Assembly: GCA_937920085.1 (NCBI GenBank)
Contig: CALETE010000038.1
Span: 1-33,103, forward strand
Direction: 5' to 3'
Length of the DNA: 33,103 nt
Origin: an uncultured Alphaproteobacteria bacterium
GTDB lineage: Bacteria; Pseudomonadota; Alphaproteobacteria; Caulobacterales; Caulobacteraceae
The first letter of the stretch is position 1. Every line of letters starts with the position of its first letter. The notes under the pieces were generated by a model. It saw only the letters and a list, made by a program, of their open reading frames with translations, was not told where the DNA came from and did no database searches. Below, piece after piece: positions 15,692 through 22,319 of the stretch. The position numbers were made by a program, and so were the translations under genes.

Positions 15692-17191
15692 ATGCCAGAG
15701 CCATTGCCTAAATCTCTGCAGGACAGCCCCCGCCTAGACCCTGGCCTGACGGTCCTCGTCCTGGTCCTATGGGGTGCATTTGCCGTGGCCAGACTGTTTT
15801 ACGCGGCCACCGAACCCCTCTGGTTTGATGAAGCCTTCACCCTGGCGGTCATTTCGCCGGTCGATTTCGGGACCTTCTGGCGGGAGGTCTACCTGGACTC
15901 CAACGCCCCTGGATTTTATCTGCTCAGCCGAATCTGGACCGATATTTTCGGGCGATCGGACCTCGCTATACGGATACCAGGTCTGGTGGCCATCGCCCTG
16001 GCTGCCGCCCTGCCCCTGCTCTACCGCCCCCCGGCCCTGTCGCGGAACGCGGCCCTGACCTGGGGTGGATTGCTGTTTATCTGGTGGGGCGTCGGTGTGT
16101 TTTTGGATGGGCGCTGCTATCCCGTCCTGCTGGCCCTCTCGACCTTTGAGGTCTTGGCCTTTGCCCGGCTGTTAAGGACGCCCAGCAGATCGGCAGCCTG
16201 GCTATGGGCCATCCTGTCATCCCTGGCGATCCTCACCCACTATTATGCGGGCTTTATTGTGCTGGCTCAGGGCTTGGTTTTTCTGGGCTCGGCCAGGGGC
16301 GCGGCCCTGAAAACTTGGCCAGTAGGTCTGGCCTTCCTTCCCACCGCCGCCTGGATTCTTCATCACAGCCCACGCCTAGCCGCCTATTCGCAACCCGCCG
16401 TCGCCTGGCATCCCCAACTCACCTTGGACAGCGCCCTGGATCAGGTGGTCACCCTTGTTGTCAACGGTCCCGCTCTTGGTGTCGTTTTCATCATCCTTCT
16501 TCTGGTCGCCAGCCTGATCCTTGCCCGCAAGGACAATTCGGGATCAAGACCCGATCGCGCCCTGGTCCTGGCCGCTGCCGCGGGCTGGGCGGGGCTGGCC
16601 CTCATCCTGGCCACTGGCCTGCTCAAGCCGACCCTCACCGCCCGATATCTGATCCCAGCCGTGCCCTCCGTTCTGCTTAGTCTGGTCCTGGCGATTCCCG
16701 GGGGCAAATGGCGGCCCTATGTGTTCGGCGGGTTGATGATGATCTACGCCCTGGTCCAAGTGCCCCATGCAATAGAGCGGCTGGGGCGAAGGCCAAACCG
16801 TGCCAGCTACGAGTTTGAGACAGTCTCAAAGGCCCTGTCTAAATCTCAGATCACCGACCTGGTCTTTGTCTGGGATCATGAGCTTGCCCCCATGATGGAC
16901 AAGGCCAGCTTGGCGCGGGTCGGGGGTGTCTTTTTCGATCGCCGCCATCGGCCTGTGCACGTGAGGCCCCTCGTGGTCGATCGCGATCATGATCCAAACC
17001 TCGCCATTCTGGCCGCGGCGACGGGCTCAAAGCCTGGAATTATCTGGCTCTATAATCGCCAGGGTCGAACCGCAGCGGCGCGTTATGCCCCAGACATTGT
17101 GGCTCACGATCCAAGCTGGACCTGCATTACATCAGGGAGTGACACGGTGGGCGCCGTCGGATGCTTCAGGCAGAAGGCGCTGAATTTCTGA
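15692..17191 (+). CDS. GT-C-type membrane glycosyltransferase (GT39-like)
   Basis: A 499-residue polytopic membrane protein with about ten hydrophobic segments up to residue 360 and a soluble C-terminal part. The first periplasmic loop contains EPLWFDEAFTLAVI, where the acidic pair is the probable catalytic site of GT-C enzymes (the ArnT/PMT group) that move sugars from polyprenyl-phosphate donors. The next loop contains LDSNAPGFYLLSRIW, also typical. Acceptor and donor are unknown. GAAGGG precedes the ATG by about seven bases. The stop codon ends only 7 bp before the 3' end of the convergent tRNA-Ala, with no terminator between. Confidence 0.85.
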   Translation: MPEPLPKSLQDSPRLDPGLTVLVLVLWGAFAVARLFYAATEPLWFDEAFTLAVISPVDFGTFWREVYLDSNAPGFYLLSRIWTDIFGRSDLAIRIPGLVAIALAAALPLLYRPPALSRNAALTWGGLLFIWWGVGVFLDGRCYPVLLALSTFEVLAFARLLRTPSRSAAWLWAILSSLAILTHYYAGFIVLAQGLVFLGSARGAALKTWPVGLAFLPTAAWILHHSPRLAAYSQPAVAWHPQLTLDSALDQVVTLVVNGPALGVVFIILLLVASLILARKDNSGSRPDRALVLAAAAGWAGLALILATGLLKPTLTARYLIPAVPSVLLSLVLAIPGGKWRPYVFGGLMMIYALVQVPHAIERLGRRPNRASYEFETVSKALSKSQITDLVFVWDHELAPMMDKASLARVGGVFFDRRHRPVHVRPLVVDRDHDPNLAILAAATGSKPGIIWLYNRQGRTAAARYAPDIVAHDPSWTCITSGSDTVGAVGCFRQKALNF

Positions 17192-17198
17192 AGCTTCC

Positions 17199-17274
17199 TG
17201 GTGGAGCCGAGCGGAATCGAACCGCTGACCTTCTCATTGCGAACGAGACGCTCTACCAACTGAGCTACGGCCCC
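17199..17274 (-). tRNA. tRNA-Ala(CGC)
   Basis: This 76-nt gene folds into a cloverleaf. The acceptor stem GGGGCCG/CGGCTCC contains the G3:U70 wobble that is the identity mark of alanine tRNAs. The anticodon loop is TTCGCAA with anticodon CGC, the T loop is TTCGATT, the discriminator is A, and the CCA is encoded. It decodes GCG. Confidence 0.95.
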
Positions 17275-17372
17275 AGGAAGGCGCGGAATAAGCGTTTTCA
17301 ACGGGTTCCTGTCAAGGGTCGGAATACTTCAATCCCTTGCCACACGCCCGCAAGGCCAGCTAAACCGTCTCC

Positions 17373-17666
17373 ATGGGAAGTTTTCTGCTCTATATCTGCG
17401 ACGCCCTGCTGAGCCTGCTCAGTACGGTCATAATCGGCAACGCCATCCTGTCATGGTTGGTCGCCTTTGATGTGGTGAACCTAAGAAATCGGTTCGTCTC
17501 CAGCATTGCTGATGTGCTTGACGCCATTAGCCGACCCGTATTGGCACCCTTCAGGCGATTCATCCCTCCCCTTGGCGGTGTGGACATCACGCCGGTGATC
17601 GCCCTCTTGGTGATCGAGGCTGCCCGCAAGACCCTTCTCCCCTTAGTCTTTAGTCGGCTGATCTGA
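17373..17666 (+). CDS. YggT-family membrane protein
   Basis: A 97-residue protein with two hydrophobic segments (about 4-28 and 62-85) separated by a loop containing RFVSSIADVLDAISRPVLAPFRRFIPPLGGVDITPVIALL. The RPVLAPFRRFIPPLGGVDITP stretch is the family signature. YggT proteins are linked to osmotic resistance and to cell-envelope or chloroplast division factors, with no known enzymatic role. No clear ribosome binding site precedes the ATG. Its stop codon overlaps the start of a DUF167 gene, the usual partner of YggT in many bacteria. Confidence 0.88.
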   Translation: MGSFLLYICDALLSLLSTVIIGNAILSWLVAFDVVNLRNRFVSSIADVLDAISRPVLAPFRRFIPPLGGVDITPVIALLVIEAARKTLLPLVFSRLI

Positions 17667-17953
17667 GCAAGGTCCAAAGGCTCGTCGTTCGTCTGACCCC
17701 GCGTGGCGGCCGTGACGCCATAGATGGCTGGGACAGGGACGCCTCAGGTAGGACCTATCTGAAGGCCAGGGTCTCTTCGGCCCCGACAGACGGCGAAGCC
17801 AATGGGGCGCTCATTGTCCTGATTGCGAAAGTCTTGGGCTGCCCCAAGTCCAGCGTGCGGATCACTGCGGGCGAGACCTCAAGGGTAAAGACCCTTGAAA
17901 TTGCAGGCCTAGAGGCGTCGGACCTCACCGCCGCCTTCGGGACGCCCCCCTAG
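17663..17953 (+). CDS. DUF167 family protein (YggU-type), apparently CTG-initiated
   Basis: A frame with no ATG, GTG or TTG in the right place translates to a complete DUF167 protein of about 96 residues. It has RLVVRLTPRGGRDAIDGW near the start, then YLKARVSSAPTDGEANGAL, LIAKVLGCPKSSVRITAGETSRVKTLEI, and ends GTPP. An in-frame stop lies at 17651-17653, and the only initiator-like codon between that and the conserved region is CTG at 17663. It overlaps the YggT stop as CTGA, a typical coupling arrangement. The family has no established function. Its stop TAG overlaps the stop of the convergent amt gene on a CTAG palindrome. Confidence 0.8.
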   Translation: MSKVQRLVVRLTPRGGRDAIDGWDRDASGRTYLKARVSSAPTDGEANGALIVLIAKVLGCPKSSVRITAGETSRVKTLEIAGLEASDLTAAFGTPP

Positions 17954-19242
17954 GGATTATAGGCGCGCTCCCCATGGGAGGCGAGGTCAAGGCCGTCGTC
18001 GATCATGTCGTCGCTGGCGCGAAGACCGGTCAGGCGGCGGACGATGGCGATGATAACCAGGGTCGCGACTGCAGACCAGGCGCACACCACTGCGACGCCG
18101 ATCACCTGGGTCACGGCTTGGCTGGCCATATCCATCCCTGGCCCATAACCGACGCCGCCGAAAAGCGGGCTGGCCAGGATGGCGACCATCAGGGTTCCCA
18201 GAATGCCGCCGACCCCATGAACGGCAAAAACGTCTAGGCTGTCGTCGATTTGCAGGGTCTGCTTCACAAACTCGACCGCCTGATAGCAGACCAGACTGCC
18301 GGTAACCCCCAGGGCCACCCCGCCGAGGGGGCTGATAAAGCCTGAGGCCGGGGTGACGGTGGCCAGACCCGCCACAACCCCCGTGACCATGCCCACCATA
18401 CTTGCCCGGCCAAACCGGCGCCATTCGATCAGGGCCCAGACCAGTCCCGCCGCCGCAGCCGACATATGGGTGGCAACAAGGGCTGCGCCGGCGTCGGCAT
18501 TGGCGGCCAGGGCGCTCCCGGCGTTAAAGCCATACCAACCCACCCACAGCATGCCAGCGCCCATCATGGTCATGCCCGGATTGTGCGGCGGCGCGAGATC
18601 CCTGGGATAGCCAGGGCGCGGCCCGAGCTGCCAGGCAAAGAGGATGGCCGAAACCCCGGCGGTGGCGTGAACCACCAAGCCCCCGGCATAGTCCATGACA
18701 TGGCGGCCCTGTAGCCAGCCGCCGCCCCATACCCAGTGACACACAGGCGCATAGACAATCAGCAGCCAAAGCCCGGAAAACACCATGACCGCTGAAAAGC
18801 GCACCCGCTCTACAAAGGCGCCGACAATCAAGGCGGGGGTGATGACGGCAAAGGCCATCTGGAACCCGAAGAACACGCTTTCAGGGATCGCGCCCACCAG
18901 ACTGTTGCGCGGCATATGCATAAGCCCGGCCTTCATCAGGTCACCGACCACCGGCCCGGCACCGGAAAAGGCGAGACTATAGCCGGCCATCAGCCACAGG
19001 ACCGAGGCCAGGCAGGCAATTGCCACGCAGTGCATCATCACAGACAGGACGTTTTTGGTCCGAACCAGGCCCGCATAGAACAGGGCAAGCCCTGGCAGGG
19101 TCATGAACAGGACCAGGGCTGTGGCACTCAGCAGCCAGGCCGTATCGCCGGAATTCAAGACAGGAGTCTGAGCCGCCGCTGGGCCGGCAAGGGCGACAAG
19201 GAGGGCGACAAGGGTCGCACGCGGCCAAAAACTCGCTGACAT
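17950..19242 (-). CDS. amt: ammonium transporter
   Basis: A 430-residue Amt/MEP/Rh-family inner-membrane channel for ammonium. An N-terminal signal-like segment ends near PAAAQ, and eleven hydrophobic segments follow. The twin pore histidines are H192 (GGLVVHATAG) and H342 (FAVHGVGG), both conserved. I start at ATG 19242 rather than 19266 because GGGGAGG lies nine bases upstream and the signal sequence then fits. No glnK/glnB gene is adjacent, unlike many amt loci. An inverted repeat at 19292-19321 lies in its leader. Confidence 0.93.
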   Translation of the reverse strand: MSASFWPRATLVALLVALAGPAAAQTPVLNSGDTAWLLSATALVLFMTLPGLALFYAGLVRTKNVLSVMMHCVAIACLASVLWLMAGYSLAFSGAGPVVGDLMKAGLMHMPRNSLVGAIPESVFFGFQMAFAVITPALIVGAFVERVRFSAVMVFSGLWLLIVYAPVCHWVWGGGWLQGRHVMDYAGGLVVHATAGVSAILFAWQLGPRPGYPRDLAPPHNPGMTMMGAGMLWVGWYGFNAGSALAANADAGAALVATHMSAAAAGLVWALIEWRRFGRASMVGMVTGVVAGLATVTPASGFISPLGGVALGVTGSLVCYQAVEFVKQTLQIDDSLDVFAVHGVGGILGTLMVAILASPLFGGVGYGPGMDMASQAVTQVIGVAVVCAWSAVATLVIIAIVRRLTGLRASDDMIDDGLDLASHGERAYNP

Positions 19243-19291
19243 TAGAAATACCTCCCCAGGCCCCATTCGGGTTTCAGGGCATGGCTACAAG

Positions 19292-19321
19292 CAGATTTGC
19301 CGTTTTGGTAGGCGAAATCTG
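19292..19321 (-). promoter_or_regulatory. dyad in the amt upstream region
   Basis: CAGATTTGCC at 19292-19301 mirrors GGCGAAATCTG at 19311-19321 with one bulged base and a nine-base spacer. It lies 50 bp before the amt start. It could be an operator or an RNA hairpin in the leader. I saw no sigma-54 -24/-12 element next to it. Confidence 0.35.
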
Positions 19322-19433
19322 TGCTGAACCGATTGTTTTTTGATCAACTTATAGGCGGGGGCACGGAATGCCGCCCTGTGGGGTGTGAATTTCCCAGGGG
19401 TCGGGAGGCGCTCTACCCCTGGAAATCTGGGGC

Positions 19434-20195
19434 ATGACTTGGCAAGGTCAGACAATGCCCACCCGACATGACCTTGCCCAACTCATTTCTGCAGCCCAGC
19501 GCATCGTGGTGTTTTCCGGTGCCGGCTTGTCAACGGAGTCGGGAATTCCCGATTTTCGATCCCCTGGCGGCGTTTGGAGCCAGATCAAGCCCATCCCGTT
19601 TCAGGACTTTATGGCCAATCCTGAGCAGAGACGCGAAGCGTGGCGGCGGGCCTTTTCCGGTCGAGCCGGTTGGGTGGGTCGGGCACCCAATGACGGACAC
19701 CACGCCGTCAAAAGCCTCTGGGACCAGGGAAAACTTGTCTGCGCCATCACTCAGAATGTCGACAATCTCCACCAGGCGTCTGGCCTGCCGGAGGAGGCCG
19801 TCGTCGAGCTGCACGGAAACGCGGGCTATGCCACCTGTCTATCCTGCGGATGCCATCATGAGATCGAGGCCCTAAGGGCTGATTTTGAGGCCACCGAAAC
19901 CCCGCCGACCTGCCGCGACTGTGGGGGCGTGGTCAAGGTGGCGACGATTTCCTTTGGGCAATCCATGCCCGTTGCCCCCCTGAGGCGGGCTGAGGCTGCG
20001 GTTCGCGACTGCGATCTCTGTCTCGTCCTGGGCTCGTCTCTGGTGGTTTTTCCAGCCGCAACCCTACCCCTTCTGGCCAAGAGCCATGGGGCGCGCCTCG
20101 CCATTCTTAACCGCGAACCGACGGACCTGGACGGGAAGGCTGATTTGGTGCTGAACGATGAAATCGGCCCCTGCCTGAGAGAAATCATCCTTTAA
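19434..20195 (+). CDS. cobB: sirtuin-type NAD-dependent protein deacylase
   Basis: About 253 residues of the Sir2 family, which removes acetyl or longer acyl groups from lysine using NAD+. GAGLSTESGIPDFRS at 29-43 binds NAD, QNVDNLH at 107-113 lines the site, and the catalytic histidine is H127 in ELHGN. Four zinc cysteines are visible at 135, 138, 160 and 163, and GSSLVVFPA closes the Rossmann fold. ATG 19455 is an equally possible start. The symbol follows general practice for bacterial sirtuins; orthology to the enterobacterial enzyme is not proven. Acetyl-CoA synthetase, a classic target, is encoded about 8 kb downstream. Confidence 0.9.
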   Translation: MTWQGQTMPTRHDLAQLISAAQRIVVFSGAGLSTESGIPDFRSPGGVWSQIKPIPFQDFMANPEQRREAWRRAFSGRAGWVGRAPNDGHHAVKSLWDQGKLVCAITQNVDNLHQASGLPEEAVVELHGNAGYATCLSCGCHHEIEALRADFEATETPPTCRDCGGVVKVATISFGQSMPVAPLRRAEAAVRDCDLCLVLGSSLVVFPAATLPLLAKSHGARLAILNREPTDLDGKADLVLNDEIGPCLREIIL

Positions 20196-20258
20196 GGGGC
20201 GATTTTTACCCCTGGGGGGGCTTCGCAACGGCGCGCAAAACCATTAGACGACCGCGCC

Positions 20259-20588
20259 ATGATCCATCCGAAGAACGCTACATTTAACGATCGGCAGGCC
20301 GCATCCGTCGCCGCAAAGAAGGCCCTGCTCGCGAAGCTCAAGCCAAAGCCCACGGTCACCGACCCCCATCTTGAAGAGCGTAAGGCCGAGCGGGAGCTCG
20401 AGCTGGAAATCCTGCGGGAAGAGCGCCGCAAGGAGCGGGAGGCCCGTCGGATCGAAAACGAAAAGGCCGCGGCCATCCGTCGTGAGGAAGAACTGATCGA
20501 CGCTGAAGCCCGGGAACTGGCCCTGCGTGCCGCGCAGAAGGCCGCCCGAGACGCCCGCTACGCCGCCCGCAAGCAACGCCGCAAATAG
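20259..20588 (+). CDS. DUF6481 family coiled-coil protein
   Basis: A 109-residue very polar protein. Residues 5-35 (TFNDRQAASVAAKKALLAKL) resemble the conserved start of DUF6481 proteins of alphaproteobacteria. Residues 45-105 are an almost unbroken alternation of Arg, Lys, Glu and Ala, predicted to be a long charged coiled coil, ending AARKQRRK. No function is established for the family. It begins 64 bp after the sirtuin gene on the same strand and ends 45 bp before the 3' end of the convergent tRNA-Thr. Confidence 0.8.
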   Translation: MIHPKNATFNDRQAASVAAKKALLAKLKPKPTVTDPHLEERKAERELELEILREERRKEREARRIENEKAAAIRREEELIDAEARELALRAAQKAARDARYAARKQRRK

Positions 20589-20633
20589 GGCGCTTGCCAA
20601 GGGGGCTTGGCGCTCTAGCCCTGTGCAAGAAAG

Positions 20634-20709
20634 TGGTGCCGCCTAGGTGACTCGAACACCTGACCCCATCATTACGAATGATGTGCTCTACCGGCTGAGC
20701 TAAAGCGGC
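20634..20709 (-). tRNA. tRNA-Thr(CGT), chimeric after integration
   Basis: The 76-nt gene folds fully. The acceptor stem GCCGCTT/AGGCGGC has a U6:G67 wobble; the D arm is GCTC/GAGC, the anticodon arm is CATCA-TTCGTAA-TGATG with anticodon CGT, the T loop is TTCGAGT, the discriminator is A, and the CCA is encoded. It decodes ACG. Nucleotides 1-40 are duplicated at 22176-22215, where nucleotide 6 is C and would pair with G67. The 5' half of the present gene was therefore probably brought in by the integrative element. Confidence 0.93.
20670..20709. repeat. left attachment-site copy (5' 40 nt of intact tRNA-Thr)
   Basis: Thirty-four identical bases (20670-20703), then one mismatch at 20704 and five more identical bases, compared with 22176-22215. 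It is contained in the functional tRNA gene. Confidence 0.85.
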
Positions 20710-20716
20710 GTGGCCA

Positions 20717-20750
20717 TCTCTTTAGCTTAGCTTGGCATGATTTCACAGCC
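20717..20750 (-). promoter_or_regulatory. weak candidate promoter for the chimeric tRNA-Thr
   Basis: On the minus strand TTGAGG and GCTAAG stand 17 bases apart just upstream of the tRNA 5' end, within the 75 bp between the integrase stop and the tRNA. Matches to the consensus are modest (four of six and three of six). If real, it is element-supplied, since the host promoter now lies upstream of the tRNA fragment at 22215. Confidence 0.3.
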
Positions 20751-20784
20751 TCAATTTTTCGGTTTACCCGACACGATCGGGTGC

Positions 20785-22083
20785 TCATTCCCCATCCTGA
20801 TCGACAGCGGGTTTTCGTGTCCTGCGGCTCTGAAGCTGCTCGATGTTCATCTCAGCCGTAAGGTGCTTGGCGTAGAACCGATCAATCATTTCGGTCGATG
20901 TTCGGGCGTTCCGAGCTAGGGTTATCAAGCTTACCTGATCGCCTCTTGTGAGATTAAACATGATGCAGGTATGGCGCAGGCTGTAGAGCGCTCTGCTCTC
21001 CCCGTTCGCATTGGTTTTCAGATCCGCGATGTGTAGCAGCTGGTCAAACTGACGGGTGATCTGACGCAGGGCGTAGTCACGATTGTTCACATATTGGGGC
21101 AGGAAGAGATGGTCCTCGGGGCGTCCAAATCCGTTCGCTTTGTGTCGTGCCAATAGCCGCTCATAGAAGGTAACAGCCTGCGGCATCGTGACTACAGGGT
21201 TCCCGTGCCCTTTGGTGGGTGGGTAGGTCAGTCGCAAATAGGTATTTGCGCCCCGCACGACGGCCACATGCTTGTGCTGAAGGACTTTGACATCGGTCGG
21301 ACGAATGAACGCGTTCGTCATGAAGAGGATCAGGTCGTAGAGGTCCTCAGAGATCGTGATATTGCGCTTCTGCTCGCCTTTGGTGCCTGCCTTCATGAAG
21401 ACGCGACCGATGTTGGCGCGGCAGACGGCGTGTAATTTCCCGTATTCACCTGCGCTAAACCAGGGACGAGGCGTATCGATGGTCTTTAGCGTCGGATAGG
21501 CGGGCTGGGCAGTGATCACGCCCATGCGCTGGGCATGCCGCATGATCGTTTTTAGATGAGACAGGTGGATCTTTAGGGTGCTGATCGAGAGCGGTCGGGA
21601 AGGCGTCGACAGCCCGTTAATGTAGCCCGAGATGCAGGCGTAATCGATGTCAGCAATTTCGTATTTGCCGAAGTAGGGCAGCAGGTCAGCCTCTAAGCGA
21701 TTGCGGTCATTTGTGATCTTGGAGGACGTCCGCTCACCTCGGGCTACCTGCGCCTCCACTTCCTTCAGCAGGCTTCTCGCACATAGCTCAAATCCGCTGT
21801 GGCGATTGAATGGGATGCGATTGATCTTTTGGGCTTTGATCTCGCCGAAAACATGCTTCGCGGCTCTGAGTGCGTCACGCTTCTCAGTGACCTTCAGGCT
21901 CCGCCGAATGATCCTCCCATCTTCGTAGAACCGCGCATACCAAAATGGAGACGCTTCCATCTTGTAGATGGTCAGTGCGCCGTACCCTGAAACACGGGTC
22001 AAAGAGTCTGGAATGGGGACCGTTCGGTCCCTTTTTGTCGGGTCAACCCGACCTGTCAGTGATTTTGCTCGCGGCCCAACCAT
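20785..22083 (-). CDS. tyrosine recombinase (site-specific integrase)
   Basis: The 432-residue protein has an N-terminal arm-binding-like region, a core-binding domain around 95-195 and a catalytic domain from about 205. Likely active-site residues are R261 (FIRPTDV), K291, R370 (YSLRHT) and the nucleophile Y404 (DRFYAKH). The histidine of the usual HxxR box is tyrosine 367, and the usual LGH box reads ARN, with N392 in the histidine position. This pattern recurs in an alphaproteobacterial integrase group as far as I recall. The enzyme presumably integrates at the tRNA-Thr anticodon arm flanking it. There is no Shine-Dalgarno before ATG 22083. Confidence 0.88.
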   Translation of the reverse strand: MVGPRAKSLTGRVDPTKRDRTVPIPDSLTRVSGYGALTIYKMEASPFWYARFYEDGRIIRRSLKVTEKRDALRAAKHVFGEIKAQKINRIPFNRHSGFELCARSLLKEVEAQVARGERTSSKITNDRNRLEADLLPYFGKYEIADIDYACISGYINGLSTPSRPLSISTLKIHLSHLKTIMRHAQRMGVITAQPAYPTLKTIDTPRPWFSAGEYGKLHAVCRANIGRVFMKAGTKGEQKRNITISEDLYDLILFMTNAFIRPTDVKVLQHKHVAVVRGANTYLRLTYPPTKGHGNPVVTMPQAVTFYERLLARHKANGFGRPEDHLFLPQYVNNRDYALRQITRQFDQLLHIADLKTNANGESRALYSLRHTCIMFNLTRGDQVSLITLARNARTSTEMIDRFYAKHLTAEMNIEQLQSRRTRKPAVDQDGE

Positions 22084-22089
22084 AGCAGA

Positions 22090-22113
22090 GTTGTATAGTA
22101 GAAACCATACAAC
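22090..22113. promoter_or_regulatory. inverted repeat upstream of the integrase start
   Basis: GTTGTAT at 22090-22096 and ATACAAC at 22107-22113 are perfect inverted copies, ten bases apart, immediately before the integrase ATG. The position suits an autoregulatory operator or an arm-type integrase binding site next to the attachment core. Confidence 0.45.
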
Positions 22114-22175
22114 ATCAACCGACCCAAGAGTTTGAATTTATTAGATTATTTTGGACTATGCGCCCAAATCCAGCG

Positions 22176-22215
22176 CATTACGAATGATGTGCTCTACCGG
22201 CTGAGCTAAGGCGGC
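22176..22215 (-). pseudogene. orphan 5' half of tRNA-Thr (right attachment-site copy)
   Basis: These 40 bases are nucleotides 1-40 of tRNA-Thr on the minus strand, ending just inside the 3' strand of the anticodon stem. Nucleotide 6 is C, giving a fully Watson-Crick acceptor stem with the 3' half now at 20634-20669. This suggests it is the original host 5' half. Beyond it the sequence diverges into the element. Confidence 0.85.
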
Positions 22216-22250
22216 CCTTTAGGGTGGGGCGGTCGCCCCCCGGAGCGGGC

Positions 22251-22279
22251 TATTTAGACGCTCTTCGTCCGCTCGCCAA
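22251..22279 (-). promoter_or_regulatory. candidate original tRNA-Thr promoter, now facing the integrase gene
   Basis: On the minus strand TTGGCG (22279-22274) and TAAATA (22256-22251) are separated by exactly 17 bases, and TAAATA lies 35 bases before the tRNA fragment. After integration this promoter reads through the tRNA fragment into the integrase gene. The match is reasonable but not strong. Confidence 0.4.
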
Positions 22280-22319
22280 GCCGCCTCGCACAAGAACCCT
22301 GCGCGATCGCTGCAGGCCC

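Larger units (their letters stand above)
20670..22215. mobile_element. minimal integrative element in tRNA-Thr
   Basis: A 40-bp direct repeat with one mismatch (20670-20709 and 22176-22215) bounds about 1.5 kb whose only recognisable gene is a tyrosine recombinase. The repeat is nucleotides 1-40 of tRNA-Thr, from the 5' end through the anticodon loop, so the tRNA was restored at its 5' side rather than the commoner 3' side. Integrase gene, tRNA fragment and intact tRNA all point the same way. The interior is lower in GC than the flanks. No cargo gene is seen. Confidence 0.8.

Noticed and set aside
17161..17412. Small plus-strand frame across tRNA-Ala
   Set aside because: Translated antisense of a tRNA; not a protein.
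19243..19433. Sigma-54 promoter upstream of amt
   Set aside because: No TGGCAC-N5-TTGC-like element on the minus strand could be found by eye.
20764..20784. Hairpin ACCCGA-N5-TCGGGT after the integrase stop, considered as a terminator
   Set aside because: Only six pairs and no T-run on the minus strand side; it would also block any readthrough to tRNA-Thr, for which there is no other evidence.
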